Part shown: piece after piece, positions 11,418 through 24,318 of the stretch | How positions within the stretch are numbered: the first letter of the stretch is position 1 | Layout of the letters: every line of letters begins with the position of its first letter | Assembly (NCBI GenBank): GCA_916613615.1 | Contig: OU744726.1 | Location: 56,312,987 to 56,376,986, forward strand | Reading direction: 5' to 3' | Source: Steromphala cineraria | Lineage: Eukaryota > Mollusca > Gastropoda > Trochida > Trochidae | Length of the DNA: 64,000 nucleotides | The notes under the pieces: generated by a model | What the model was told of the DNA's origin: nothing | The model's database searches: none | Seen by the model: the letters and a program-made list of their open reading frames with translations, nothing else | Program-made: the position numbers and the translations under genes

Positions 11418-12104
11418 GGGCCACCAAAACTAAAAATGTTAATCCTCACTAGTCAAGGAGTCTGTACACAAAGTTTCAGCTTTCTAGGCCTTATGCTTCT
11501 GGGGAAGAGGATGAAAATAGGTTTTAAGGGTGTGACCCTTTTCGGTCTTTATAAGGGGCTTCAGGGCCACAAAAGCTATAAATTATAGCTCTCCTTATTT
11601 TGGGCCACAGAGCCACCAAAGCTACAAAGTATATTCCTCACTAGTCAAGGAGTCAGTACACAAAGTTACACTTTTCTAGGCCTTTTGCCTCTGGAAAGGA
11701 AGTAAAAAAAGCACAAAGTTTACGGCCATGCCATAATGCACATCAGTTACAAGTTACAACTCTGCCAAATTAATACCCAAAATGCACATAAGTTTGAGAT
11801 GTGCTATCATTCTGCAGGGCTACAATGGCATACAAGTGACATAAACCTTTAATACGTCACTTACTTTATGTATTGTTTGCAAAAAATGGTCTTCTTCTTT
11901 GAATGAATATTTGTTTTACAGTTGTTCAGACTATTTGAATTTGAAAATTGTCCTAACCTCAATTATATGTGTATGTCTACTATGATTTCACTTAAGACTA
12001 TTACATTTCAGCATTTCAGGGTCTTATTTATAGTTCTCACCCCAATGAACCAAGCAACCTTGCCAAGAGTGATGAAACTAAGATTCTGAGAGTTGGCTGC
12101 AATT
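11418..12104. other. Rest of family A copy, then unassigned sequence
   Basis: The family-A core continues from 11418 to about 11735 with its CTAGTCAAGGAGTCTGTACA phrases but lacks a clean 3' end. From 11740 to 12100 I see nothing. Confidence 0.5.
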
Positions 12105-13796
12105 GACCATTTTCCAGTTTCGCGAAACGAGTCGATTTAGAGTGACGTCCCTTTGAAAAGTCACGTGACCGCGGGCAAGCTGTCAAAGTTTACGTTGAGT
12201 TGAATGGTATTTTAGTCAACTTGTCATGCTCGCCTAGACCTTAAATTTTTCTCTATAAAACAATTGAAGGTTTCAATCGACTGTACACTGTTCAGACCTA
12301 TTTTAAAGAGTCAATAAAGACGACTAAGGCCTTCAAAAGTATTCCATGACGAACTTTTGTGAACCGTGGGATTAGGCTACACAACAGGAATAATGAAAAC
12401 TCTAGATTTGAAATAAGATTTTTAAAAGTAAAAAATGTTATGGGTTAAACTTAAAAAATAACAATAACGTTATTTAAACACGTATGATGATAAATAAAAA
12501 ATCCTGAAATTCGACTACATAAAACCAACTTCTCCCACAACATTGCTTCTCTTTTCGTACTATTGTCCATATTTTGAAAATACGATAAGTAGCAAATGAA
12601 ATATTTTTAATAAATTTAATTTTGCATTTGAATTAAAATCAAATTTAACTATTTTGATTTATGAAAGATACACTGATGATATAAAAGAAATCAAGAAACT
12701 TATGAGCTACATTACATCAGAAATGATATTTGAGGGCGTATCACACAGTTTCCAGTGATTTATTCTATCATATCTATTTTATCGTTTTATTACTTTTTAA
12801 AAAGCCTTTAACGTTGGAAAACTTCAGTTAAGATATATATGAGATTATTTCATGAATAATCTATTTAGGCCTAAAAAGTATAATGTATTAGTGTCCTTCA
12901 GTTTGTCAAGAATATTCAATTCAAACTGAATAAAAATTGATACAATGGTTATAAGTAAGGGTATGAATTAAATTTCATAAAGAAACAAACATAACCTACG
13001 GAAAATGCACAGAAATCCAACATTGCGATGGGTTTATAGCAGTAAAAATCCTTGAATTATGCATTTTAAAGTAAACTTAAAATTTAGATAATTTACACAA
13101 TTCTTACAGATGAAACAGCTTGCTGAGTCAGAATGAAACACTGAGGGGCAAAAGAAACGACTTCAACGTTTTCAAGAGGGTGAATTACACAATGCTATGA
13201 CTAGTGACTGGCCCTGAGATAGGCTATGAATAAGTACTCACAATTCCATTCATCAGAGTATGATTATTTTATTGTTATGACTGTTCAAATTTACTTGAGG
13301 TCCTAAAACAGCTTTTTCAAGATGCTTTTTGGCCAAAATGTAATGAATCGAATTTGAAAAAGTTACGAAATGTAGGAACTCTATAGATATAAGACGTTAC
13401 AAATATAAACAAGCAGCTGACATGGTCGAGCTATATCCCCCGCAAATTGCACAATATGTATAGGTTTTCCTTATCATATTGCCGATTAATTTTTGTCGCA
13501 CAAATTAACACAACTTTTCCAGGAAATGAAAGAAACTAAATCATACCAACTTTATGTTCATTGTTGGGCATAATTGGACTTAACTGACAAAATTAAAATC
13601 AAACGAATGAATTTATGTATTATGTATTTGGATCTTCAAGATCAATTTGATCATATTTAAACAAACATATTTTCAAAATTGCTCTTCATGACACACCAAC
13701 ATATGATTTTGTATCTCAATAACAAATTTTATCAAAAATATGATTAGTTTAGTTGTAACAGATTTCCAACAGAGTCCTCATTTTTTGCCAAAAAAT

Positions 13797-14836
13797 AGAG
13801 CCATTGGCTCTGTAGCTCATCAGGCTGTATATTTGATTTTGCTTTAGGGTGTGGCTAATGTGTTTCCCCCCTTAGTAGGGGCTACAGGGTCACAAAATCT
13901 ACAATTATTAATCTTCACTAGTCAAGGAGTCTGTACACTATGTTTAAGTTTTCTAGGCCTTATTGTTCTGGAGAAAAAGATGAAAATAGGTTTTTAGGGT
14001 GTGGCCCCTGTGGCCCTTATTAGGGGTCACAGGGCCACCAAAGCTACAATTTATAATCCTCACTAGTCAAGGAGTCTGTACACTTAGTCTAAGGTTTCTA
14101 GGCCTAATGCTTCTAGAGAAGAAGATGAAAATAGGTTTTTAGGGCGTGGCCCATGTGGCCCTTATTAGGGGTCACAGGGCCACCAAAGCTACAATTTATA
14201 ATCCTAAATAGTCAAGGAGTCTGTACACAAAGTTTCAGCTTTCTAGGCCTTATTGTTCTGGAGAAGAAGATGAAAAAAGCTTTTCAGGGCGTGGCCCCTA
14301 TGGCCCTTATTAGGGGCCACAGGGCCACCAAAGCTACAATTTCTAATCCTCACTTGTCAAGGAGTCTGTACACCAAGTTTAAGCTTTCTAGGCCTTATGG
14401 TTCTGGAGAAGAAGATGAAAATAGGTTTTAAGGGGGTGGTCCCTGTGGCCCTTATTAGGGGCCACAGGGCCACCAAAGCTACAATTTCTAATCCTCATTA
14501 ATCAAGGAGTCTGTACACCAAGTTTAAGCTTTCTAGGCCTTATGGTTCTGGAGAAGAAGATGAAAATAGGTTTTAAGGGCTTGGCCCCTGTGGCCCTTAT
14601 TAGGGGCCACAGGGCCACCAAAGCTACAATTTCTAATCCTCACTAGCCAAGGAGTCTGTACACCAAGTTTAAGCTTTCTAGGCCTTATGGTTCTGGAGAA
14701 GAAGTCGAAATTCCACAAAGTTTACGGACGGACGGATGGACGGACGGACGGACGGACGGACGGACGGATGGACGGACGGACGCCGGACACCATGCCATGA
14801 CATAAGCCCATCGGGCCTTACAGGCCAGATGAGCTA
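13797..14836. mobile_element. Family A Helentron-like element, complete, nested in D
   Basis: It runs from AGAGCCATTGGCTCT through about six units of 120-145 bp (GGGGCCACAGGGCCACCAAAG), a GGAC/GGAT tract (14725-14780) and CATGCCATGACATAAGCCCA to AGATGAGCTAAAAA. It is inserted in an A-run of the family-D core: GCCAAAAAA before and GGCAAAATTT after. Confidence 0.87.
14722..14782. repeat. GGAC tetranucleotide tract in family A element
   Basis: About 14 units of GGAC/GGAT. Similar tracts occur in other elements at 11229-11265, 16324-16352, 29361-29416, 41320-41336 and 54062-54088, always just before the 3' terminal module. Confidence 0.93.
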
Positions 14837-17800
14837 AAAAGGCAAAATTTTATTAAAATATTTCCAAAATTGTTCTTCATGACACACCTTCATATGATTA
14901 TGTATCTCCATATCAAATTTGATCAATATGTGATAATTAGTTTAGAAGTTATGAGCCGGACAGGATTTGTACCAGTTTTCCAACAGAGTCCTCATTTTTT
15001 GCCAAAAAAGGCAAAATTTATTAAAATATTTCCAAAATTGTTCTTCATGACACACCTTCATATGATTATGTATCTTCATATCAAATTTGATCAATATGTG
15101 ATGATTAGTTTAGAAGTAATGAGCCGGACAGGATTTGTAACAGTTTTCCAACAGAGTCCTCATTTTTTGCCAAAAAAGGCAAAATTTTATAAAAATATTT
15201 CCAAAATTGTTCTTCATGACACACCTTCATATGATTATGTATCTCCATATCAAATTTGATCAATATGTGATGATTAGTTTAGAAGTTATGAGCCGGACAG
15301 GATTTGTAATAGTTTTCCAACAGAGTCCTCATTTTTTGCCAAAAAAGGCAAAATTTTATAAAAATATTTCCAAAATTGTTCTTCATGACACACCTTCAGA
15401 TGATTATGTATCTCCATATCAAATTTTATCAATATGTGATGATTAGTTTAGAAGTTATGAGCCGGACAGGATTTGTAACAGTTTTCCAACAGAGTCCTAA
15501 TTTTTTGCCAAAAAAGGCAAAAATTTATAAAAATATTTCCAAAATTGTTCTTCATGACAAACCTTCATATGATTATGTATCTCCATATCAAATTTGATCA
15601 ATATGTGATGATTAGTTTAGAAGTTATGAGCCGGACAGGATTTGTAACAGTTTTCCAACAGAGTCCTCATTTTTTGCCAAAAAAGCAAAATTTTATAAAA
15701 ATATTTCCAAAATTTGTCCTTCATGACACACCTTCAGATGATTATGTATCTCCATATCAAATTTTTTCAATATGTGATGATTAGTTTAGAAGTTATGAGC
15801 CGGACAGGATTTGTAACAGTTTTCCAACAGAGTCCTCATTTTTTGCCAAAAAAGGCAAAAATTTATAAAAATATTTCCAAAATTGTTCTTCATGACAAAC
15901 CTTCATATGATTATGTATCTCCATATCAAATTTGATCAATATGTGATGATTAGTTTAGAAGTTATGAGCCGGACAGGATTTGTAACAGTTTTCCAACAGA
16001 GTCCTCATTTTTTGCCAAAAAAGGCAAAATTTTATAAAAATATTTCCAAAATTGTTCTTCATGACACACCTTCAGATGATTATGTATCTCCATATCAAAT
16101 TTTATCAATATGTGATGATTAGTTTAGAAGTTGTGAGCCGGACGGGACTTGTAACAGATTTCTTACAAAATTTACCACTTTTTCTCCAAAATCCTAATAT
16201 TTTATGTAGATTTTCAGAAAATTGTTTCTCATGACACATTATTACATGTTTCTTCATGTCCATAACAAATTTGAATTGAAATGGTTGATTAGTTAGAAAG
16301 TTATGAGCCGGACACAAAGTGTAACGGACGGACGGACGGACGGACGGACGGAACCCATTTTAAAACCCCCCGCAACTTCGTTGTTGCGGGGGATAAAAAA
16401 ACCTTCATGAAAATCAATTTATTTAAACATATATGCTGTATGACGCTAAAAAAAACAAATAAAAACTGTTTTCCCTCTCATCTACTTAAGGAGATTTTAA
16501 AACGACAATTTTTGAAAGGCGTATAACTCAAATACCTTGATCAAATATTGCTTTTAGGTTGCTCCTGAAGACATGAAGTAACCCTGTTTCGTAATTAACT
16601 ATCTTGCATTTTATATGGTATTGTTTCTTTTGCCTCTGAGTATTACACAGTTAATATTTGAATAATCACCGGCATTGAAAAGTCATAACTTGATTTAAGC
16701 CGCCTGCATGCCGTGATTCGGGGCCAAAATGTTTACAATATTTATCGATATGCAATAACTGATGGAACAATATCTTCATAGCAATCCTTAAAGAATTTAT
16801 GTGCATAGAGTTATCAAAATTGAACATATATGTCATGGCTTAGAAAACAACCTTGAATATACTCCGGATCAAAATGGTTTCTAACATTGATAATCGCGAA
16901 TACTTATAGGGATTCACTACGGTACATATTATTTGTGTTATTTAGTCAAGAGCTACTGATTGTTGCTGAAAATTACAAATTATGGGCTAAAGGTTCAGTT
17001 GACAAAATAACGGCATGGAATCTTGAATTTGATCGAATACCGGACGATATACCAATGCAAACGTGAGTTTTGAAAATTATTAACCAACAGCGGGGTTAAT
17101 TGAAGATCATGTGTTAAAAGTGTTTCGAAGATTAATTTCTAGTAATATACAGCGGTGTGCCAAAAGGATGTCATATTATATTCCCATAGATTTTCATGAA
17201 AGAATTCTAGATTCCTTTTAACTAAGTAACTTTGTGAGGAATCACCATTTCTATACGGTTACATTTTTTCCTTTAATTTATACCATGTTTATTTTTATTT
17301 TCGAATAGCATAAATTTCATCATCATAGTATGTTAATTGATGCATAAATTTTCAAATGGTGGCTAATGGGAGACCTGTTTTACAAAGGATAGTCATCAAA
17401 TTATTTATTTTTAATACTTATTCAAACTGAGATGATATCAAATAAACTTACAAAGTTTGACAAAGATGTATACATAATTCATCGCATAAGAAATTATTTA
17501 TGTAAAACAGAAATAGCATAAGTCTATTGAATTTTCGCAAAATGCGACAAAATATGATACCTCTGTATATGTTTAACGACAAAAGTAACGCGTAGATGAA
17601 GAGATATTCGCAAAACTATTTAATTTAATCATCGTCTACAATTTATTCATACGCCTAAGTATGACATATTTATGTTGAATACCAAAAAGACATTTATTTA
17701 AAGTTTAAGATGAAAAATATGATATATTTTCTCCAAACACATCAGATTTTACTAAATAACACAGTTTACAAATTATTAATACAGTATTCTCCGATGGTAC

Positions 17801-18475
17801 GTCAATTTGAATATATATTTTACATAAATTTATTAGGAAACTAATTTCATGACAAGCCAAAAGACCACAATCAATATATTTCGGGGTAAATTTAATAAAT
17901 GTGGAAGGGTTCATATAAACTTTCAAACTTTCTTTTCAAAGAATTATTTACAGACGAACTATTTAATCTGCTAAAACAGTTTTTAAATCAAATTGATTGA
18001 CAAAGTTTAACAGTTATATAATGAAAATTATTCAAGCGACGAAATAAATTGAGTTAGGCCTACATAGCCTACGTATATATATATCTATAGACTAATACAG
18101 ACAGCGTACGATGGCCTATGACATAAAAAGACAGATTAAAATTAAGAATCTCACCCCTTAACAATCATTATTTATTATTGTCTAGTTTCTTTCAAATCAA
18201 ACACTTTCCCATACAATTTTACAACACGGAAATGTAAGCTACTGCACTAGACGCCGAGCGTGACGTTGCCCGCGGTCAAGGGCAGATAACTCTAAACGTC
18301 AAAACTGGAAATGGTCAATTGTGATGACAAGAACACACGACTGTGATATTCCACAAGTTAGATAAAACTGTATAAACATTGTTAGCAGTATCTTACATGG
18401 GCAATAGGTGAGGGCCAACATGGTACACAAACAATCGAGGCAGTAACATATGTATACAAGAGAGAGAAGCCCAAC

Positions 18476-18607
18476 CTCCTTCTTGAGTTCCTCCAGCATG
18501 TTGTTCTGCTCAGCCATGTCCATCTCACGCTGGGCAGTGATGCGGACACTCTCCCTCAGGGCCTCCTCCAGCTCCTCAATTCTCTCACCCTTCATCTTCA
18601 TGTCCGT
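18476..18607 (-). CDS. ERC: ERC exon 12 (coiled coil)
   Basis: This 132-nt, phase-0 exon encodes residues 882-925. Its core, RIEELEEALRESVRITAQRE, is nearly identical to vertebrate ERC. The acceptor is TGTTGTAG and the donor GTTGGG. The acceptor and about 23 exon bases are duplicated in tandem just upstream (18608-18805), so decoy copies of the splice site exist. Confidence 0.96.
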
Positions 18608-18805
18608 CTACAACATACACACAATCAATAATACAGCCACTGGCTCTGTATCTCATCAGTATTTGTATTATCATGATCTCTCCCCCTTCATCTTCATGTC
18701 CGTCTACAACATACACACAATCAATAATACAGCCACTGGCTCTGTATCTCATCAGTATTTGTATTATCATGATCTCTCCCCCTTCATCTTCATGTCCTTC
18801 TTTGT
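18608..18805. repeat. Tandem duplication of the exon 12 acceptor region (~98 bp unit)
   Basis: The segment TCATCTTCATGTCCGTCTAC (exon 12 start plus acceptor), followed by a family-A-like 5' end (GCCACTGGCTCTGTATCTC), occurs at the exon, again at about 18690, and partially at about 18785. Two extra copies of the minus-strand splice acceptor are thus present upstream of the real one. Confidence 0.88.
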
Positions 18806-21370
18806 CTATATCAAACATTAAAGAGGGACTGAAATGCTATATGGCAACTTTCGGGATTCATGAAATAGTGATAACAATTTCACATGGGCTCAACTTTAAA
18901 TTTCTGAAATCGACCTAGAAACGGCTTAATTACGACTGTATAAAGAACACCGCCTAATTAGGCCGGCGAACAGAACAAAAACGCACTGAAGCGTGACTGC
19001 CTCGTGACGTGTTAGTAGGAGATGTGATACCCCCTTGTGTGCCCTCGTTATGTAAAACAACACAAGCTAACAGTACAGCTCGATGTTTAACCGTCGATTA
19101 AACACCCTAAACAACATCCAAACATCTCAAACCTTCAATAAATTGGTAGTTTATTTATTCAACTGGCAATTTGTATTGATGAAAACGTAAGACCCTGATT
19201 AAAAACGAAGTTGTGCGCATAATGCTACAGCATGTAGGCCTAGATGGTCTCGCTTTGCGCAATGTTGTCATAAGACTGCACATGAGAACCCGGATGTATA
19301 TGTAAACAATTGCTCCCGTTTGAACTGTTTTATCTTCGTGCACAGTTGTTGGTTGTTATTGAATATTACTTTAGTAGCACAGCAGAAAGGATGTTATTAT
19401 ACAATACCATTTTTTTTACATTTAAACCATTTTTTTAGAATTGCCTTTGACTTCATTTTGTAACAGGATAAAAAATATATACGTTTTTCTTAGTTATTTC
19501 ATTTAGTGATGGACAAGTTACAAATCTCAATGAAAGACATGTATTGAATGATCACTGATGTCTTGTTTAAAACATTATTTTAATAGGGCATTTCACTGAA
19601 AATCTTAATGTTTTCACTCTTGTACATAGAGGAGATATTTTCCACAGCAATACCCGATACATGGTCAAACAGAATGAAGATTTATTAAATGAACCTTATC
19701 CAAAATAATTATCAGATAGAGCAAAAACGGTATTCCTAATTTCAGGTTAATAGGTTATAATTTACCAATCGGAGAAAAAAGGGATGTTAAGGAATACAAT
19801 TGCTATTTGATGTTACCTAATTAGCTGATGTCATAAAATAGCCAGGTGTTGATGATTGTGCATTATATAACCTACCTGCTATAGTCATCATTTGATATCA
19901 TCTAATTAGGAAACAGACAGGAAATACGATAGACAGTAAAGTAATTGTGAAATAAGTGAGTATCTGATCTAAAGAAAGTAAGTAACACCTGCAGACCAAT
20001 GTCATTGTTTATTCAACCTTTTTACACAACGTTCAAATCTAAATGTGAGCATTGTATATTCTGATTATTACCATAAATCAGCCCAAAACTTTGTGCTATG
20101 TTTTATATTTTACTAATCTCCCTTTTCTCTGCATGCCAAACTGTTCATTCAGTGAAAATGTGAGCTCGAAGCAGAAAATCTGTGTAGTGATCGGAACACG
20201 TGAGTTCGATGTAGATTGTCACATTGCTCTGTTTGACCTAACACAGCGGGTCAATTTGGCGTGAAACCATCAATATGATGGGAATTTGTCTACGGAGACT
20301 TCATCAGGAGATATTCTAGGACAGCTGACAGCAACACAATGATATAACATACTGTTAAATCGCTGTTAAAGGCAGAACTGCGGATTTCGCCTATCATTTT
20401 CCATATAAGCAGACGAACGCTTCGCCTACTGCCACATCACTTCCGGTATCCCCTACCCGTGGCCTCTCAGCCTTGTTTTGGTTTGTCGCTGGACGGCGAC
20501 AAGCAGACGGCTTGTTACGCAATGTTTACTTAGCTGTAGCTTCATTGAGAAACTGTGTATCGTTGCTGTTTTGGCCTAATATTTATGTTATATAGTTATT
20601 TGACCAATATCTTTTGAAAAATATATTTAAAAAAGGTTATGCAGCCCTTCTTTAACACAAAAGCAAAATAGTTTAAAACAACAGACTTCACCGATTCATT
20701 TTGGAATTCCCTGATGTCTAAATATAGCATCAACATGAAACGCAGTATGGATTGGCCCTAATGGAAATATCAGCACTTGGTATCCAATCACTGTGTGTTT
20801 TACAAACAGCTTCTTGTTATGATGGCGATTGTTTCATGCTGCCTTGTTTGATTTTCCAAGATAAGATTTGATAACTAGAGTTAAATTTTGATTATCATGA
20901 TCTGGAAATCTATGCCTTTTTCAAGAATGATTACTATCAGTATTATCTAAAGTTTTATCTTGTACTTGTGTCAGTCATTTGATATTGAGATCTACTCATA
21001 ATTTCTTTGAAAGAGTGGGACTGTGTACAACTTACAGAAAAATGTGCCTGATAAGATGTGTGCTTTGAATAAATATGCATCAAGCTCATTGGTAAGGATA
21101 GATATATTAATATGAAAGGAACTACCAATTTCCAAATTAAAATGAATTGGATATTTGAAATCACATGGCGTACCTATATCGATGACTACCAATTTCAAAC
21201 AAGTCAAATAAAACTACCATGCAAAACTAGTTTGTATAATTAAGTATTAAAGCAAATTGAAAAACTTAGATAAGGGATTTTACATCTTCTTAAAACAAGA
21301 TGAGATAAGATAAAATAATTATTTTGCATTTTATTTTAACCAAGTTGTTTTTGTGACCTCTGGTACAGTG
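18806..21370. other. Intron sequence with no recognised feature
   Basis: It is A+T-rich with no conserved ORF. Short palindromes such as GTCGCTGGACGGCGAC at about 20483 and CGCCTAATTAGGCCGGCG at about 18950 are present but do not form a recognisable element. Confidence 0.45.
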
Positions 21371-21375
21371 GAAAA

Positions 21376-21848
21376 ATAGAACCATTGTCTCTGTAGCTCA
21401 TCAGGCTTTACATGTGATTTTGCTTTAGGGTGTGGCCAATATGGTTCCCCCCTTAGTAGGGGCCACAGGGCCACCAAATCTACAATATATATAATCCTCA
21501 CTAGCCAAGGAGTTTGTACACAAAGTTTAAGCTTTCTAGGCCTAATGCTTCTGGAGAAGAAGATGCAAATGGGTTTTTATGATGTGGACCCTGTACACAA
21601 AGTTTCAGCTTTCTAGGCCTTATGGTTCGAAGGCGGAATTCCACAAGGATTATGGACGGATGGACAGACGGACAGACACAATGCCAAGCCATGCCAAAAG
21701 CCTAACTGGCCTTACAGGCCAGATAAGCTAAAATTCACAAAGTTTATGGACCGACGGATGGATGGACGGACAGATGGACGGACAGAAGGAGGCCGGACAC
21801 CATGCCATGCCATAAGGCCTTCGGGCCTTTCAGGCCACATGAAAAAAA
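21376..21848. mobile_element. Short family A element plus a second 3' end
   Basis: The 5' end is at 21376, with one core unit, a GGAC tract and the 3' end CCAGATAAGCTAAAA at about 21730. A second 3' half (GGAC tract, CATGCCATGCCATAAGGCC) follows to about 21840. Confidence 0.72.
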
Positions 21849-22020
21849 AAATCTATCAGTCAATTGCGAAAAAAAGAAGTGGAAAAGCGGAAACGAAACA
21901 ATGAGGGTATGTGACCAAAGTGTACAGAAGGCACCTGATTACACCTATGAGTTATGAGTGGAACAAAAAAGACTTCTTCAAACAGTCAGTAAGTAATAGC
22001 AAATTTTGCTGAGTAAATAC

Positions 22021-22156
22021 CTGTAACTGAGTTGCATCTTGAGTCATAGACTTCTCACTCTTTCTGGCTTCTTCAAGGAGTTCAGCATTGTTCTTCTTTT
22101 CTCTCTGCTGGTTTCTCTTCAAGGTGCCCATCTTCTGCTTATATTCTTTGATTATT
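22021..22156 (-). CDS. ERC: ERC exon 11 (coiled coil)
   Basis: This 136-nt exon completes Glu836 and encodes residues 837-881, running IIKEYKQKMGTLKRNQQREK through NNAELLEEARKSEKSM to ATQLQ. It parallels vertebrate KVANLKHKEQVEKKKSAQML and DSSQQLQ. The acceptor is ATTATCTAG and the donor GTATTT. Confidence 0.95.
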
Positions 22157-24082
22157 CTAGATAATATACAAACTATCTTTGTAAGATTCATAAAACATGC
22201 ATTCACAAAACTTGTATTATGAAAAACAAAGACCACATGACTGAGTCTGAGTAATGAGTAAATGATGAGCAGCTGGTTCATGAAGAACTGAAGCTATAAA
22301 AATGAATAGTAGGGATTTATTTTATCAATTTTAGTGTACACAATACAGCTTAGTCCTTTTCTCTTCAGAATAATGAGCTGAGAGATAATTCTCCATCATT
22401 GTGGTGATTATTGTATTGGTGATATTAAAAGCAATCATGTGCATCAATATTTTATCATGACATTAAAGAGGGTCGAGAACCCTTAATTTTTAACTTCCAG
22501 AGTTTTATTAGCGAGGCCCTGAAAGAGTCGTAAACCTTGATTAGCGCGCTCCCTACTCTGCGCTGTTTTAACTGCGCAGTACCCTACTCGCTGCCAGTTC
22601 TAAGAATGAATTACGTAGCAAGGTACAAATGAAAGACTATACACTGTTATAGTTGCTTCTCTGTCATCGACTCATTGAATGAGAACGGGACCGCAGAGGT
22701 GGTAATAATATGTACAAGCTATAGTCCTAAACTCGTATGAACATGAAAAAACAAAACTGCTAGAAGCATCCATGTATATGATCCGCTGCATTTGTTAACA
22801 TCCTACATGATCCAACAAGGTTTAACATATAGTGATGAAGGGGAGACCTATGAAATAAATTTACATTCTTTTTCTTTTTTTCATTGGTTGGATAATGTTC
22901 TTCAATATCATTGGTTAACTTAGTCAGACATTTTGTCTGCAGAAAGATGCCAATACAATTGGCGGTCACTGCCATGTCACTGGTCTAGACATTCTGTCTG
23001 CAGTAAGATACCAAGACAATCGGCGGTCACTGTCATGTACAAATTCGTTGGTCACCAGGCGAGACAATCTGTCGCCTATTGTGATGACAAGTTAGTCGGG
23101 GCCCGGACAGTTATGTCACTGGTTACGTCATATGACATTGCTATAGATACACAAGGTATAAAATGACAGGTGTCCGGTCATCACAAAAGACAATTACAGA
23201 GATAGAGATAACGAGATGTTTATTTTATCAATGTATTGGGTGTGATTAAAGTGATTCGGCTTACCAAATATCAATGATGTATTTCATTATCCTCACAATT
23301 AAACAAACGTTTAATTTACGGCATGAAATCCGAGGAGACATTTCTGTTTATGATACTTGTTAAAGAAACATGATAAATATTTGATCTATTTGAAACATTT
23401 AGATAATTATTAAATTTTGACAACAGCAGCGCACATTCATAAAAAAACCAAAAACATTTCTTTATGAAAGGTTATAATCAATCTTCTATCCTCAACGGAC
23501 ATTTTTCATCGACTTAGTATGATAATATTGAACTAGATAGAGCTCTTGAAGGATAAATATGTTTAAACCAAGTTATTCAATACTGTTCTGTGGTGATGTT
23601 ATTTAAGCATAATTAAGATTGTATAAAATAGTTTTGTTACAAAACTATACTAGACAGAATTTGAAAATCTGAAGCTACACGACAAGGAGTGTTAATTTTG
23701 TTTTATTTGTTGATTAATTCATCTGATAAAACATAATTATAGTTCAATTCTCTTTCGCTGGGTCATCCTTTATTCGAAAACATTTATCTAAGATAAAACA
23801 GTTCATTGCTCGATAGGAACGAGATACTGAATCAGCCAATCAACAATCGCATGTCATAAAGGGGGATTCCCCGGTCACAATGACCGCACCCTACTTGGCC
23901 GGCGCCCAGTCCGTGTCATGTGACCTCTTTCCTCGGCTATGTTAATTACGTAACTGCTGGTCAGTTAGGTCTGAAAGGCTTGGGTTCTAGACCCCCGTTA
24001 AGCTCATTTTGGAATGTGTCCATAGTTCTGTGTCATTTATATTCATGTTGAGGTAAAGTGTTATAAATTCTATCTATTTATT

Positions 24083-24085
<3 letters not shown>
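22157..24085. other. Intron with an imperfect ~64-bp tandem repeat
   Basis: Most of this is unremarkable. At 22920-23060 a unit with GACATTTTGTCTGCAG..AAGATGCCAATACAATTGG and GCGGTCACTG is repeated about twice with divergence. No gene is seen. Confidence 0.5.

Positions 24086-24112
<27 letters not shown>
24086..24112. repeat. AG/CT dinucleotide microsatellite at the exon 10 donor
   Basis: Roughly 13 AG units on the plus strand. On the transcribed strand the CT run starts within the first few bases of the intron after GTGAGT. Confidence 0.95.
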
Positions 24113-24115
<3 letters not shown>

Positions 24116-24118
24116 CAC

Positions 24119-24318
24119 TCCTGCATCTCCTTCATCTGGGTGTCCTTGTCGCTCTTCTCAGTCTCGCACTCCTTCAGGATGTCCAGGAGGCGCTCCACCT
24201 CTGCCTGGCTGCGCTTCAGGTCGTCCTGGGTCTGTGTCAGTCTCACTGTCTGGTCAGACATCCGCCGCTCCAAGGTTCCCCCAAGCTTTGGGGAGTCTAT
24301 CCCATTCTCACGACTTGT
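24119..24318 (-). CDS. ERC: ERC exon 10 (coiled coil)
   Basis: This 200-nt exon encodes residues 770-835 plus two bases of codon 836. The stretch SQAEVERLLDILKECETEK then SDKDTQMKEMQ matches vertebrate KAQAEVDRLLEILKEVENEKNDKDKKI. The acceptor is CCAATCAG. The donor GTGAGT leads directly into a long CT/AG dinucleotide run at 24086-24112. The first 20 residues (ENGIDSPKLGG and following) are a Pro/Gly linker like the vertebrate EARASPEMS segment. Confidence 0.95.

Larger units (their letters stand above)
13411..16400. mobile_element. Family D Helentron-like element
   Basis: The 5' end reads AGCTGACATGGTCGAGCT then ATATCCCCCGCAA. The core has about nine 169-bp units (TTCATGACACACCTTCATATG, GAGCCGGACAGGATTTGTAA), then a GGAC tract at 16324-16352 and a 3' hairpin CCCCGCAAC..GTTGCGGGG followed by GATAAAA. 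TATCCCCCGCAA and TTGCGGGGGATA are complementary. A family-A element is nested at 13797-14836. A second copy is at 38706-39443. Confidence 0.85.
12105..18316. mobile_element. Large TIR element, no ORF, hosting nested elements
   Basis: The left end GACCATTTTCCAGTTT and the right end (reverse complement GACCATTTCCAGTTTT) face each other across 6.2 kb. A further matching block, CCCTT..GACCGCGGGCAA, lies about 55 bp inside each. AATT flanks both ends and may be a 4-bp target duplication, but it is palindromic so the exact boundary is ambiguous. About half of it is the family-D insertion at 13411-16400. No coding remnant was seen, so the superfamily is unknown. Confidence 0.68.

Noticed and set aside
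14870..16234. Family of 70-130-residue ORFs spaced 169 bp
   Set aside because: They are readings of the family D core units with no coding signature beyond the repeat.
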